A DNA stretch of 64,000 nucleotides from an uncultured Sunxiuqinia sp. (GTDB taxonomy: Bacteria; Bacteroidota; Bacteroidia; Bacteroidales; Prolixibacteraceae): positions 806,001-870,000 of the forward strand of contig NZ_OY782770.1 in the NCBI RefSeq assembly GCF_963678245.1, read 5' to 3'. Of the stretch, positions 48,031-58,204 are shown piece by piece; position 1 is the first letter of the stretch; every line of letters starts with the position of its first letter. The notes below the pieces were generated by a model, which saw only the letters and a list, made by a program, of their open reading frames with translations, searched no databases and was not told where the DNA came from. The position numbers and the translations under genes were made by a program.

Positions 48031-48981
48031 CTAGCGGCGAGGTTTTTTCTTACGCAAGTATACAAAAGAGCCAACTTTGGGGCGTTCGCCGGGCTTCAGC
48101 CGATTTAACCGATATAAGCGTTTCAACTTTACGCCATAGCGTTGAGAGATAAAATGCATCGTATCATCCGACTCTAAACGATGAGTTTTATGGGATTTTT
48201 TTGCCTTTCTGTGCTTTGGCTCGACATATAAAATCTCGTTTTCCTGGGGTTGTTGACCTTTTTGATAATCATTATAGGCATAAATCTCCCACTCTTTTAA
48301 ATCAAACTCCTGAGCAATTTTCTGAAATGTATCGCCTTTTTTAACAACAATCGATCGCAAGTCATTTCTTAAAACAACTTTTCGAGCTTGATATGGATTA
48401 ATAAGATTTCGACCGTCGACAGGTTGATTAGATTGTTGAATACGTGCTATTTGAGACTTGTCCAGACCTTCGTCATACAAAAAAAGCTTATGATCTTCGA
48501 TAATCTTAATCAAAAGATTAGCATAATGAGGATTCGTGGCATAACCAGCCTTTTTCAATCCTCGAGCCCAACCTTTATAATCAGTCAGATCTAATGTAAA
48601 AAGACCAGCATAACGCGAATTCAGTGTCAAAAAATCAGAATGATCGACAAACGATGCTTCTACTGAACGATACTTCCGGAAGCATTCTCCCTTGGCGTCG
48701 TCATCATGATAAACACGCTTTCCTCTCCAGCTACTTTTGCACTTAATCCCAAAATGATTATTGCTTTTTACACTAAGCTCTGAGTTTCCATCCCCAGATT
48801 CCAAACAAGCTTGGGCCAAAGTGATACTTGCGGGAACTCCGGTTCGTATCATTTCGCTTACGGCAAGCGGCGCATATTTTTCAATGTATTCTTCACGGGT
48901 ATTTATCCGCTGACCAAATCCAATTAAAGTGAGAGTAAAAAAAAAGATACTTAGCGCAATCCTTCGGGTCATAGAAATCAA
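48031..48981 (-). CDS. N-acetylglucosaminidase with LysM repeats
   Basis: The 316-residue protein has a signal peptide (MTRRIALSIFFFTL...GFGQ), a glucosaminidase domain of the FlgJ/LytG type (VPASITLAQACLESGDGNSE with the catalytic Glu, NNHFGIKCKSSWRG, YATNPHYANLLIKIIED), and two LysM modules near residues 210-260 (VKKGDTFQKIAQEFDLKEW) and 270-312 (MHFISQRYGVKLKRLYRLN). It cleaves the glycan strands of peptidoglycan, and the LysM modules bind the wall. The first LysM module is the source, or sister, of the 49-base segment found in the chimeric regulator gene 1.6 kb away. Confidence 0.93.
   Translation of the reverse strand: MISMTRRIALSIFFFTLTLIGFGQRINTREEYIEKYAPLAVSEMIRTGVPASITLAQACLESGDGNSELSVKSNNHFGIKCKSSWRGKRVYHDDDAKGECFRKYRSVEASFVDHSDFLTLNSRYAGLFTLDLTDYKGWARGLKKAGYATNPHYANLLIKIIEDHKLFLYDEGLDKSQIARIQQSNQPVDGRNLINPYQARKVVLRNDLRSIVVKKGDTFQKIAQEFDLKEWEIYAYNDYQKGQQPQENEILYVEPKHRKAKKSHKTHRLESDDTMHFISQRYGVKLKRLYRLNRLKPGERPKVGSFVYLRKKKPRR
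48261..48309 (-). repeat. LysM-gene segment matching the chimera junction (copy B)
   Basis: This segment encodes [16 protein letters not shown] in the first LysM module and is a natural part of that fold (GDT...IA...N). It is therefore the likely donor; the inverted copy at 46616-46664 is the acceptor. Confidence 0.95.
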
Positions 48982-49019
48982 ATTTTAAACAAAAATAAAA
49001 AAATAGCCGACTTTTATGC

Positions 49020-49051
49020 GTTGGTATAACTACTTAAAAAATGTAATTTTG
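49020..49051 (+). promoter_or_regulatory. Promoter of cdd
   Basis: TTG (49021-49023) and TAATTTTG (49044-49051) are 20 bases apart. The -7 box ends 13 bases before the ATG, so the leader would be very short. Confidence 0.6.
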
Positions 49052-49064
49052 ACAAAGCCTCAAA

Positions 49065-49556
49065 ATGAAAACGAAAGAAATTAAAATTAGTATATCACAA
49101 TTCGAAAATCTAGGTGAATTATCTCCCGAAGATCAGGAATTGATTTTAAAAGCAAGAGCCTCCGCTTCTCTGGCCTACGCACCCTATTCAAATTATTTGG
49201 TTGGAGCTGCCCTTCGGCTCGATGATAAAACAATCGTCACCGGCAACAATCAGGAAAATGCGTCTTTTCCCCTTGGAACATGTGCCGAGCGTTCAGCAAT
49301 TTTCTGGGCCAATGCCAATTACCCAGACCTAGCTATTGACACGATCGTGGTTACAGCTATTGACCAAGACGGACGCGCGGCCAAAAACGTTAGCCCCTGT
49401 GGTTCCTGCCGACAAGTTATGCTAGAATGCGAACACAGGTACAGTAAAAGTATGCGCATTATTCTGGATAGTTCCAATGGAATTGAAATCCTTGAAAATG
49501 CAAAAAGCCTGCTGCCGCTAAGTTTTAATGGTGATTCGTTAAAATCAATCGGTTAG
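49065..49556 (+). CDS. cdd: Cytidine deaminase
   Basis: The 163-residue protein has the active site of the small homotetrameric enzyme: GNNQENASFPLGTCAERSAI with the catalytic Glu and first zinc cysteine, and VSPCGSCRQVMLE with the other two zinc cysteines. It deaminates cytidine and deoxycytidine to uridine forms in pyrimidine salvage. It runs convergent with the pseudouridine synthase gene with only three bases between the two stops. Confidence 0.95.
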   Translation: MKTKEIKISISQFENLGELSPEDQELILKARASASLAYAPYSNYLVGAALRLDDKTIVTGNNQENASFPLGTCAERSAIFWANANYPDLAIDTIVVTAIDQDGRAAKNVSPCGSCRQVMLECEHRYSKSMRIILDSSNGIEILENAKSLLPLSFNGDSLKSIG

Positions 49557-49559
49557 GAT

Positions 49560-50258
49560 TTATTCTTTCAACTCTTTTATTTGAATTAACTCATTCCAAA
49601 TAACATCTCCTTTCGGTGGTTGAGCAACTATTTTTATCATTTTCTTTTGAACCGGATGAATGAACTCTAATTTCCGGGCGTGCAAATGAATACCTCCATC
49701 CTGATTGCTCCTGGCCGCACCGTATTTTAAGTCTCCCTTAATATGGCTACCGATTTTTGATAACTGTACCCGTATTTGATGATGACGACCGGTTTGCAGG
49801 TTAACTTCCAATAAATGATACCGATTAAGACTCGCCCGATGCATATAGGCCAATTTGCAATGTTTAGCTCCCTTTTTAGGCTTTGGAGTTGGCGAAGCAT
49901 AGCTTTTGTTTTTGCCTTCATCTTTCCAGAGGTAATGCTCAAGTGTATCTTCCATATTCTCAGGTAGCGTGTCAACCACAGCCCAATACGTTTTTTTAAT
50001 GGCCTCTTTATCTTTAAACATTTCACTTAAACGAGTAAGCGCCTTACTTGTACGGGCAAAAATAACGACTCCACTTGTTGGCCTGTCCAATCGGTGTGGC
50101 GATCCTAGAAATACGTCGCCAGGCTTTTTATATTTATCTTTGATGTATGCTTTTACCTGATCAATCAGCGTTTCATCACCAGTTTTGTCTCCTTGCACAA
50201 TTTCACCACAAGCTTTATTCACAGCGATGATATGATTGTCTTCGTATATTACTTGCAT
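49560..50258 (-). CDS. RluA-family pseudouridine synthase
   Basis: The start at 50258 (MQVIYEDNHIIAVNKACGEI) fits the family; the frame is open ten codons further. The 232-residue protein has the catalytic motif GSPHRLDRPTSGVVIFARTS and the downstream LQTGRHHQIRVQLS. It lacks an S4 RNA-binding domain, as in the short RluA/TruC group. It converts specific uridines in rRNA or tRNA to pseudouridine; the exact target cannot be told. It lies 73 bases behind panB on the same strand. Confidence 0.92.
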   Translation of the reverse strand: MQVIYEDNHIIAVNKACGEIVQGDKTGDETLIDQVKAYIKDKYKKPGDVFLGSPHRLDRPTSGVVIFARTSKALTRLSEMFKDKEAIKKTYWAVVDTLPENMEDTLEHYLWKDEGKNKSYASPTPKPKKGAKHCKLAYMHRASLNRYHLLEVNLQTGRHHQIRVQLSKIGSHIKGDLKYGAARSNQDGGIHLHARKLEFIHPVQKKMIKIVAQPPKGDVIWNELIQIKELKE

Positions 50259-50331
50259 AGCATTAGTTCCAGATTTTGAATTTGACAAGCGTTATTTCCA
50301 CTTTTCTCAGAGCTCTTTACCCTCTATATAT

Positions 50332-51150
50332 TTAGTACTGTTCGCGTTCGTTTGGAAAACTAACAGCTTTTACATCTTCAATATAACTACCAACTGCACC
50401 TTTTATTTCGGCAGCTAAATTATGATAACGACGCAAAAAGCGAGGCGAAAACTCCTGGGTAATTCCCAACATGTCATGAATTACTAAAACTTGTCCGTCT
50501 ACACCATTACCCGCTCCAATTCCAATAATTGGAATTTTTACGGCCTCAGCAACTACTTTGCCTAACTTTGCAGGAATTTTCTCTAAAACAATTGCAAAAC
50601 AGCCGGCTTCTTCTAGCAACTGGGCATCGGAAACAAGTTTAGCTGCTTCTTCATCCTGTTTCGCACGAACCGTATAAGTCCCATATTTATGAATCGATTG
50701 AGGCATCAGCCCCAAGTGTCCCATCACTGGAATTCCGGCTGACAAAATCCGGTCGATTGATTCAATAACTTCCTTTCCTCCTTCCAGTTTTACAGCATCT
50801 GCAGCAGTTTCTTTCATAATACGAATGGCAGAGCTCAAAGCCTCCTTACTATTCCCTTGATAGGTTCCGAATGGCATGTCCACAACGACCAATGATCTGT
50901 TGGCTGCTTTAACCACAGATGTTCCCATAAAAATCATCTGATCAAGTGTAATTGGCAAAGTCGTCTCGTTCCCCATCATCACATTTGAAGCCGAGTCTCC
51001 AACTAAGATCACGTCAATTCCGGCTTCATCTGCTAATTTTGCCATGCTGTAGTCGTAGCTTGTCAACATGGATATTTTTTCGCCTTTCAACTTCATCTCA
51101 GAAAGGACGTGGGTGGTTACCCGCTTTATTTCTTTTTTATGTACTGACAT
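50332..51150 (-). CDS. panB: 3-methyl-2-oxobutanoate hydroxymethyltransferase
   Basis: The 272-residue protein shows [40 protein letters not shown] (magnesium aspartate), [14 protein letters not shown] and [19 protein letters not shown], all PanB landmarks. It makes ketopantoate from 2-oxoisovalerate and methylenetetrahydrofolate, the first step of pantothenate and coenzyme A synthesis. No other pan gene is near. It is divergent from dnaK across 278 bases that must carry both promoters. Confidence 0.97.
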   Translation of the reverse strand: MSVHKKEIKRVTTHVLSEMKLKGEKISMLTSYDYSMAKLADEAGIDVILVGDSASNVMMGNETTLPITLDQMIFMGTSVVKAANRSLVVVDMPFGTYQGNSKEALSSAIRIMKETAADAVKLEGGKEVIESIDRILSAGIPVMGHLGLMPQSIHKYGTYTVRAKQDEEAAKLVSDAQLLEEAGCFAIVLEKIPAKLGKVVAEAVKIPIIGIGAGNGVDGQVLVIHDMLGITQEFSPRFLRRYHNLAAEIKGAVGSYIEDVKAVSFPNEREQY

Positions 51151-51428
51151 AACAATGAGTATTCAATTCGTTTACAAAAGTAAGAATTTATGCATTGACT
51201 CAATGAGTTCTTAAGAAAACCTGATTTAGCTTAACAATTACCGAGACGACGCACCCTTTTCTATGTCTTTTTGTCACCAATTCTGTCAGGCAGATTTTCA
51301 TTCAGTCAGAACATCGTGTCAATATTGCACCTAATTCAACTGTTTTTTCATTGGCACAGTCATTGATCTTTTGCTGACCGTTAAAACAATTGAGAAATCT
51401 GAAATCATAAAAATTAAATACAATTACA

Positions 51429-53357
51429 ATGGGAAAAATAATTGGAATTGACTTAGGAACAACGAACTCATGTGTTTCCGTAATGGAAGGAAATGAGCCG
51501 GTTGTTATTCCTAACAGCGAAGGAAAAAGAACAACACCGTCAATCGTTGCTTTTATTGAGAATGGTGAACGTAAAATTGGAGACCCTGCAAAACGTCAGG
51601 CAATTACCAATCCAACAAAAACTGTTGCTTCAATCAAACGATTCATGGGAGAAACTTTTGATAAAGTGACGAAAGAGGTTAACCGTGTACCTTATAAAGT
51701 TGTAAAAGGTGACAACAATACGCCTCGCGTACAAATTGATGATCGTAAATATTCACCGCAGGAAATTTCAGCCATGGTTCTTCAAAAAATGAAGAAAACT
51801 GCTGAAGACTACTTGGGACAGGAAGTAAATGAAGCTGTTATTACAGTTCCTGCTTACTTTAGCGACTCACAACGTCAGGCAACTAAAGAAGCCGGAGAAA
51901 TTGCGGGTCTTCAGGTACGTCGTATTATTAACGAACCTACAGCAGCCTCTCTTGCGTATGGTCTTGACAAACAAGACAAAGACATGAAAGTGGCTGTATT
52001 CGACCTTGGTGGTGGTACATTCGATATTTCAATCCTTGAATTAGGTGACGGTGTATTTGAAGTAAAATCAACCGATGGTGATACCCACCTTGGTGGTGAC
52101 GACTTTGATCAGGTATTGATAGATTGGTTGGCTGATGAATTCAAAAAAGAAGAAGGTCTTGACTTACGCAAAGATCCAATGGCACTTCAGCGTTTGAAAG
52201 AAGCCGCTGAAAAAGCAAAAATCGAATTGTCAAGTTCAACGCAAACCGAAATCAACTTGCCATACATTATGCCGGTTGACGGAGTACCAAAACACTTGGT
52301 AAAAACGTTGACTCGTTCAAAATTTGAACAGTTGGCAGATAGCTTGATCAATGCAACCATCGAACCTTGTAAAAAAGCATTGAAAAATGCTGGTTTGTCA
52401 GCTTCTGACATTGATGAAATTTTATTGGTTGGTGGATCAACCCGTATCCCGGCTATTCAGGAAAAAGTACAAGCATTCTTTGGCAAAGCACCTTCAAAAG
52501 GAGTAAATCCTGACGAAGTGGTTGCTGTTGGAGCTGCTATTCAAGGTGGTGTATTAACCGGCGAAGTAAAAGATGTATTGTTGCTTGATGTTACTCCACT
52601 CTCATTGGGTATTGAAACCATGGGTGGTGTAATGACTAAATTGATTGAAGCCAATACAACAATTCCAACAAAAAAATCAGAATCATTCACCACTGCTGCT
52701 GATAATCAACCTTCAGTTGAGATTCACGTGTTGCAAGGTGAACGCCCAATGGCTAACGGAAACAAAACCATTGGACGATTCCACCTGGATGGAATACCAC
52801 CATCCCCACGTGGCGTACCTCAAATTGAAGTGTCATTTGACATTGATGCTAATGGTATTTTACATGTTCACGCGAAAGACAAAGCTACCGGCAAATCGCA
52901 ATCAATCCGTATTGAGGCTTCCTCTGGTTTGAGTGATAATGAAATTCAAAAGATGAAAGCCGAAGCCGAAGCTAATGCAGATGCCGACAAGCAAGCTCGC
53001 GAAAAGGTTGATAAAATGAATCAGGCTGATGGTTTGATTTTTCAAACCGACAAACAATTGAAAGAGTTAGGTGACAAGTTGCCAGCTGACAAAAAACAAC
53101 CAATTGAAGATGCATTGAACAAACTGAAAGAAGCACACAAGGCTGAAGATTTGGCTGCTATTGATACTGCGACAGCAGAGTTAAACGAAGTATTTCAAGC
53201 CGCTTCACAGGAGATGTATAATGCACAGGCGCAAGCCGAAGGCCAGCCACAAGGAGGACCTGAAACGAATGCCGGAGGTCAAGGTGGGAGCAGTAAATCA
53301 TCAGGAAATGACCAAGATGGCGAAGTGACTGATGTTGACTTTGAAGAAGTGAAATAA
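51429..53357 (+). CDS. dnaK: Chaperone DnaK (Hsp70)
   Basis: The 642-residue protein is a full-length Dna[19 protein letters not shown] at the start, [37 protein letters not shown], substrate-binding domain ([18 protein letters not shown]) and a C-terminal lid ending in [11 protein letters not shown], the EEVK-like tail. It folds and protects proteins in an ATP-driven cycle with DnaJ and GrpE. Neither partner gene is adjacent, as is usual in this phylum. I see no CIRCE element upstream, so heat control is probably by other means. Confidence 0.99.
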   Translation: MGKIIGIDLGTTNSCVSVMEGNEPVVIPNSEGKRTTPSIVAFIENGERKIGDPAKRQAITNPTKTVASIKRFMGETFDKVTKEVNRVPYKVVKGDNNTPRVQIDDRKYSPQEISAMVLQKMKKTAEDYLGQEVNEAVITVPAYFSDSQRQATKEAGEIAGLQVRRIINEPTAASLAYGLDKQDKDMKVAVFDLGGGTFDISILELGDGVFEVKSTDGDTHLGGDDFDQVLIDWLADEFKKEEGLDLRKDPMALQRLKEAAEKAKIELSSSTQTEINLPYIMPVDGVPKHLVKTLTRSKFEQLADSLINATIEPCKKALKNAGLSASDIDEILLVGGSTRIPAIQEKVQAFFGKAPSKGVNPDEVVAVGAAIQGGVLTGEVKDVLLLDVTPLSLGIETMGGVMTKLIEANTTIPTKKSESFTTAADNQPSVEIHVLQGERPMANGNKTIGRFHLDGIPPSPRGVPQIEVSFDIDANGILHVHAKDKATGKSQSIRIEASSGLSDNEIQKMKAEAEANADADKQAREKVDKMNQADGLIFQTDKQLKELGDKLPADKKQPIEDALNKLKEAHKAEDLAAIDTATAELNEVFQAASQEMYNAQAQAEGQPQGGPETNAGGQGGSSKSSGNDQDGEVTDVDFEEVK

Positions 53358-53380
53358 CAACCACGATAACGAATAAAAAA

Positions 53381-53413
53381 ATCCCAGAAAGCGATGCTTT
53401 CTGGGATTTTTTT
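53381..53413 (+). terminator. Intrinsic terminator of dnaK
   Basis: A perfect 12-base stem (53381-53392 with 53396-53407) with loop GAT is followed by seven T residues and preceded by an A run, so it could work in both directions. Confidence 0.93.
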
Positions 53414-53526
53414 GCTTCTAATATTCTTATTTGGAATCAGTTTAAATTTGACTCACTTCATTTCACATATAAAAAGAAGATGAAATAAATGCCTATCTTT
53501 CATCTATTCTGTAAAAAGATTAGCCA

Positions 53527-56004
53527 ATGAAACTGACAAAAAGAGTGCTTACATTTTTAATTCTAATCTTTTCGGTCATTATCGTTGTGGCAGCAAACCT
53601 GTTCTATCTTAACATCCAAAGGAATATTCACAAAGAAAAAGCGAAGGATCTTGCCACGATTTCACAATTTAAGATTAATGAACTTATCCAGTGGCGCAAA
53701 GAAAGGTATGCTGATATAAGACTTTTCTCTAAATCTACTTATTTTGGAGATGCGGTTCGGACACATTTAAAGGACAAGCCAGATAGCGACCAAAAAAGCT
53801 ATCTTTTAGAACGAATTTCTATTCCAAAAGAAGAATATGGTTATCAGTCGGTTTTTTTGGTGACTCCAGAATATGAACTTCTACTCTCTTCGAACCCTTC
53901 GAAAAGCTCAATTGAAAATGAACTAATGCAGAAAATAGATGCATCCATTTCAACCGGGCAAACAACTGCAACCGACTTCTATTTTAGTAAAGAAGATAGT
54001 ACCATACATTACGACATTATTGCTCCTATTGCAGCAAGCGGACAAAGCGTCCCAATAGCTGCAATCGTGTTTAGAATTGATCCGACAAGATATCTGTACC
54101 CACTTATCCAATCGTGGCCTACCCCAAGTAAAACTGCAGAATCCTTGCTTATTCGAAAAGATGATGGTCATGTCGTTTTTCTAAATGAATTACGCCATCA
54201 AAAAGAAACTGCTTTAAAACTTCGAATACCACTCACTCAAAAAACACTTCCTGCTGTTATTGCGGCGCTCGGATATACAGGAATCGTGGAGGGAATAGAT
54301 TATCGAGAAGAAGAAGTGATGGCCTATGTGGGACATATTCCTGAAACGGATTGGTACATAGTAGCGAAAGTAGATACCAAAGAACTCTTTCAACAAGCAA
54401 TTTCTGTCGGACTTTTCATATTCATTACGACACTTTTAATTATTTCATCTTTTGTAATCGGACTAATCCTGTTTTATAACCTGCGCCAAAAAAAGATTTT
54501 CAAAACCTTGTGGAAAACACAGGAAGAGTTTAAAACAACCTTGTACAGTATTGGTGATGGAGTAATAACGGTTGATACAAACGGGAAATTAAAACAAATT
54601 AATAAGGTGGCTGAATCGTTAACCGGTTGGACTGAACAAGAAGCGAAACAGAAACCACTGGAATCGGTTTTCAATATTGTAAATGAATATACCGGCGAGA
54701 AATCCCACAATCCGGTAGATACAGTATTAGAACAAGGAATAGTTGTAGGCTTGGCCAACCATACGACATTAATCTCGAGAAATGGCACGGAAACCCCAAT
54801 TGCCGACAGCGCGGCTCCCATAAAAGGCTCCGATGGAAATGTCCTGGGTGTAGTTCTGGTATTTAGAGACCAAACCGAAGAAAAACAACACCTTCAAGAG
54901 ATCGAATCTGCTCGGAATTTTGCCGAAAGTATTATCAATTCTCTTCAGGATTGTTTATTTGTGCTGGATGATCAATTTAAAGTCATCTCGACCAATCAGC
55001 ATTTATTTAAGAAATTTAAACTCAGCAGAGAAAACGTTATTAATCAATCATTCTTTGAAATTCTGAATGAGTCAATGAACGATGACGCGCTTAAAGTTCA
55101 TTTGTCCAGAATAATTCCGGAAGATCTCGTTCTTGAAGACTACGAAGTTACAACTGCAAAGGGAAGTTTAGGCTATCGACATTTCAGAATAAATGCGCGT
55201 GCGATTAATTCCAATGATGATAACACCAAGAATATTATTCTCACAATCACCGACATCACCGACAAAGTAGACTTAATTCGCGAATTAACCATCGCCAAAG
55301 AACAAGCTGAGGAAAGCAACCAATTAAAATCAGCCTTCTTAGCCAATATGAGCCATGAAATCAGAACTCCGTTAAACGGAATACTCGGATTTAGTAGTAT
55401 GCTGGCAAAGAAAGGCCTATCTCAAAAGGAGAGAGTTAAATTTAACGAGATCATAGAAAAAAGTAGTGCCCAGTTACTCAACATCATCAATGACATTCTT
55501 GATATCTCAATGATACAATCAAACCAACTTCCGATCCACTTGATAGAATACAATCCTAGAGAAATATTGGAAGATATTGGTTTGGTTTATCAAACGATCA
55601 AAAAGGACAAACTGGACTCTGTCGAATTTATCGTAGAACACAACCTGAACGACGACTTCAGAATGCAAACAGATAAAAACAGACTCTACCAGATACTTAA
55701 AAACCTATTGGACAATGCCTTTAAATTCACAGAAAAAGGTAAAATTATAATCGGAGCTGAAGCGGTTGATCATCGAATATCTTTTTTTGTGAAAGACTCG
55801 GGCTCCGGCATACCAAAAGACAAATACGACTTTATTTTCGAGAGTTTCCATCAAACCGGAGATCAAGACAATCAGAAAGTAGAAGGGGCAGGTCTGGGAC
55901 TCGCTATTGCAAAGGGATTAACAGAACGCCTGGGTGGGAAAATATGGGTTGAATCAGAAGCTAATAAAGGCTCTAATTTCATTGTGTGTTTTCCGCTTAA
56001 CTAA
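53527..56004 (+). CDS. Membrane sensor histidine kinase with two PAS domains
   Basis: The 825-residue protein has an N-terminal membrane helix (about 8-28), a periplasmic sensor of the Cache type (about 30-290), a second helix (about 295-318), two PAS domains (VIEQ-type SIGDGVITVDTNGKLKQINK near 340; SLQDCLFVLDDQFKVIS near 475), the dimerisation domain (ANMSHEIRTPLNGILGF, His near 610) and the ATPase (NLLDNAFKFTEKG, GAGLGLAIAKGLTERLGG). There is no receiver or DNA-binding domain, and no response regulator gene is adjacent, so it is an orphan. All catalytic residues are present. The signal it senses is unknown. Confidence 0.93.
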   Translation: MKLTKRVLTFLILIFSVIIVVAANLFYLNIQRNIHKEKAKDLATISQFKINELIQWRKERYADIRLFSKSTYFGDAVRTHLKDKPDSDQKSYLLERISIPKEEYGYQSVFLVTPEYELLLSSNPSKSSIENELMQKIDASISTGQTTATDFYFSKEDSTIHYDIIAPIAASGQSVPIAAIVFRIDPTRYLYPLIQSWPTPSKTAESLLIRKDDGHVVFLNELRHQKETALKLRIPLTQKTLPAVIAALGYTGIVEGIDYREEEVMAYVGHIPETDWYIVAKVDTKELFQQAISVGLFIFITTLLIISSFVIGLILFYNLRQKKIFKTLWKTQEEFKTTLYSIGDGVITVDTNGKLKQINKVAESLTGWTEQEAKQKPLESVFNIVNEYTGEKSHNPVDTVLEQGIVVGLANHTTLISRNGTETPIADSAAPIKGSDGNVLGVVLVFRDQTEEKQHLQEIESARNFAESIINSLQDCLFVLDDQFKVISTNQHLFKKFKLSRENVINQSFFEILNESMNDDALKVHLSRIIPEDLVLEDYEVTTAKGSLGYRHFRINARAINSNDDNTKNIILTITDITDKVDLIRELTIAKEQAEESNQLKSAFLANMSHEIRTPLNGILGFSSMLAKKGLSQKERVKFNEIIEKSSAQLLNIINDILDISMIQSNQLPIHLIEYNPREILEDIGLVYQTIKKDKLDSVEFIVEHNLNDDFRMQTDKNRLYQILKNLLDNAFKFTEKGKIIIGAEAVDHRISFFVKDSGSGIPKDKYDFIFESFHQTGDQDNQKVEGAGLGLAIAKGLTERLGGKIWVESEANKGSNFIVCFPLN

Positions 56005-56122
56005 CCATAGGTCTGCCTCACAACCAAAATCTAACAATCGGTTCCTGCAATACTTAAAATCTATTTCATTGCTTTATTTACAAGAATAATTCTCTAATTG
56101 GGGAATTGATTCTTAAAAATCT

Positions 56123-56194
56123 ATAAAAAAAAACTGTCCTGACCACCTACAAAATAAACCTGAAGGTTTAAATTTGGAAGCGAGTAGGACAGTT
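56123..56194 (-). terminator. Terminator of the thioredoxin gene, with nested hairpin
   Basis: The outer arms AACTGTCCT (56132-56140) and AGGACAGTT (56186-56194) pair perfectly. Inside, AAACC TGAA GGTTT (56156-56169) forms its own small hairpin. On the minus strand the stem runs directly into nine T residues. It lies between convergent genes and so closes the thioredoxin transcript. Confidence 0.75.
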
Positions 56195-56236
56195 CTGAAC
56201 ACTCTATATTCAGTTATAAACTTATTTCGAAAAAAA

Positions 56237-56605
56237 TTAATTAGCTGGTTTTTCTACTTTTAAGACCTCTGCAAACGCTTGCTCCAACGTTTCTTTTGGC
56301 AATGCTCCTTGAGCCATTTGTGGTTGCCCGTCTTTAGGGATAAAAAGCAAACTTGGAATACTTTGAATACCGAACATAGCCGACAATTCGCGCTGATCTT
56401 CTGTATCAACTTTATAAATCGTTAATGAACTACCATATTCCTTTTGCAACTCTTCCAAAACAGGAGCAACCGTTTTACACGGCCCACACCAATCAGCATA
56501 AAAATCAATTATACAAGGTAAATCACCTTCATATTTCCAATCTTTATTCTGTTCAAAATTGAAAACTTTCTCTTTAAATGTCTCTTTAGTTAAATGTTCT
56601 AACAT
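56237..56605 (-). CDS. Thioredoxin
   Basis: The 122-residue protein has the thioredoxin active site DFYADWCGPCKTVAPVLEEL and the cis-proline segment FGIQSIPSLLFIPKDG. It is cytoplasmic, with no signal peptide. It reduces disulfides in proteins such as ribonucleotide reductase and methionine sulfoxide reductases. The N-terminal 15 residues (MLEHLTKETFKEKVF) extend the usual fold as in other members of this phylum. It is probably not the sole thioredoxin, so I give no gene number. Confidence 0.95.
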   Translation of the reverse strand: MLEHLTKETFKEKVFNFEQNKDWKYEGDLPCIIDFYADWCGPCKTVAPVLEELQKEYGSSLTIYKVDTEDQRELSAMFGIQSIPSLLFIPKDGQPQMAQGALPKETLEQAFAEVLKVEKPAN

Positions 56606-56718
56606 GACTGTCTATTTTTAATAAATACAAATATTTATCCCTTTATATATACACATATCAATATTTATTCCATTTGATATTAAAGCTCTCAAATCCCTTT
56701 AAGGTATAGAAATAATTG

Positions 56719-56726
56719 TAATTTTG
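56719..56726 (+). promoter_or_regulatory. Candidate -7 box of the CCA-enzyme gene
   Basis: TAATTTTG matches the -7 consensus exactly. The -33 element is weak. It is compatible with the start at 56792. Confidence 0.4.
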
Positions 56727-56791
56727 GCACAGTTTTAAGCACTTTGTCATACTTTTTTCTTGTAATAAAGTTTAAACCCAGCTTATTATTC

Positions 56792-58204
56792 ATGAAGGAA
56801 CATTTGAAACACCCTATTTTTTCGATCATCTCAGAGGAGGCTGATCAGATTGGACAGCCTTGTTATGTAATCGGTGGATTTGTCAGAGACTTATTATTAA
56901 AGCGAAACTCAAAAGACATTGACGTGGTGACACTCGGCAGTGGAATTGAGTTAGCAAAAAAAGTTGCTAAAAGAATCGGCCCTAAAACACCAGTGAGCAT
57001 ATTCAAAAGTTTTGGCACCGCCATGCTAAAATATCAAGATCTGGAGGTCGAATTTGTTGGAGCAAGGAAAGAATCTTACCAAACGGATTCGAGGAAACCA
57101 ATTGTAGAAGACGGAACATTGGAAGACGACCAAAAGCGACGCGATTTTACAATTAACGCCTTAGCAATTTGCCTCAACAAAAAGGGTTTTGGTGAATTGG
57201 TTGATCCTTTTGAAGGAATTAAAGATCTCGAGAATAAAATTATTCGAACTCCGCTGGAACCAGCAATTACATTTTCAGACGACCCCTTGAGGATGATGAG
57301 AGCCATTCGGTTTGCAACTCAACTAAATTTTCAAATTGAAGCAAACACGCTAAATGCAATTTCGGAAAGCAAAGAACGAATTAAAATCGTTTCGAAAGAG
57401 CGAATTGTCGAAGAATTGAACAAGATTATTTTGGCTGACAAACCCTCAAAAGGGTTTAAGTTGTTGGATAAAACGGGACTTCTGGAATTGATCTTCCCGG
57501 AATTGCACCAAATGAAAGGTCGGGAGGAAATTAATGGAGTTGGCCATAAGGATAACTTCTTCCACACCTTGGAAGTCTTGGATCGCATCGTCCCCAATAC
57601 CGATAATTTGTGGTTGCGCTGGTCTGCTATTTTACATGACATTGCGAAGCCACGCACCAAGAAATTCATTAAAAGTCAAGGCTGGACATTTCATGCACAT
57701 AACTTTGTTGGGGCAAAAATGATTCCCGGGATTTTTCGAAGGATGAAGCTTCCGCTCAATGAAAAGATGAAGTACATCCAGAAAATGGTTTCACTGCACA
57801 TGCGCCCAATAGTCCTTTCTGAGGATGAAGTGACCGATTCCGCTATCCGCCGCTTATTGTTTGAAGCAGGTGATGATATCGACGACTTAATGACCCTTTG
57901 CGAAGCAGACATTACTTCAAAAAACGAGCAAAAGGTAAAACGCTACTTGAAAAACTTTCAGTTGGTACGAAAAAAGTTGAAAGATTTAGAAGAGAAAGAC
58001 CACATCCGAAACTTTCAACCACCAGTTTCCGGTGAGGAAATTATGAAAGTATTCAACCTAAAGCCTTCGCGTGAAGTCGGTGATATTAAAAGTGCGATCA
58101 AAGAAGCAATTCTGGAGGGTGACATTCACAATAACCATGATGAAGCATACAATTTTATGTTGAAAATAGCCGATGAGATGGGATTAAAACCTGTGAAGAG
58201 TTAA
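56792..58204 (+). CDS. CCA tRNA nucleotidyltransferase / poly(A) polymerase family with HD domain
   Basis: I start it at 56792 (MKEHLKHPIFSIISEEADQI); the open frame continues 16 codons upstream without likeness. The 470-residue protein has the class II nucleotidyltransferase head: CYVIGGFVRDLLLKRNSKDIDVV, RRDFTINALAI and DDPLRMMRAIRFATQLNF. An HD domain follows (GHKDNFFHTLEVLDRIV, WSAILHDIAKPRTK). It adds or repairs the CCA end of tRNAs, which matters here because the tRNA gene in this window lacks CCA. The HD part may act as a phosphatase or phosphodiesterase. Confidence 0.94.
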   Translation: MKEHLKHPIFSIISEEADQIGQPCYVIGGFVRDLLLKRNSKDIDVVTLGSGIELAKKVAKRIGPKTPVSIFKSFGTAMLKYQDLEVEFVGARKESYQTDSRKPIVEDGTLEDDQKRRDFTINALAICLNKKGFGELVDPFEGIKDLENKIIRTPLEPAITFSDDPLRMMRAIRFATQLNFQIEANTLNAISESKERIKIVSKERIVEELNKIILADKPSKGFKLLDKTGLLELIFPELHQMKGREEINGVGHKDNFFHTLEVLDRIVPNTDNLWLRWSAILHDIAKPRTKKFIKSQGWTFHAHNFVGAKMIPGIFRRMKLPLNEKMKYIQKMVSLHMRPIVLSEDEVTDSAIRRLLFEAGDDIDDLMTLCEADITSKNEQKVKRYLKNFQLVRKKLKDLEEKDHIRNFQPPVSGEEIMKVFNLKPSREVGDIKSAIKEAILEGDIHNNHDEAYNFMLKIADEMGLKPVKS

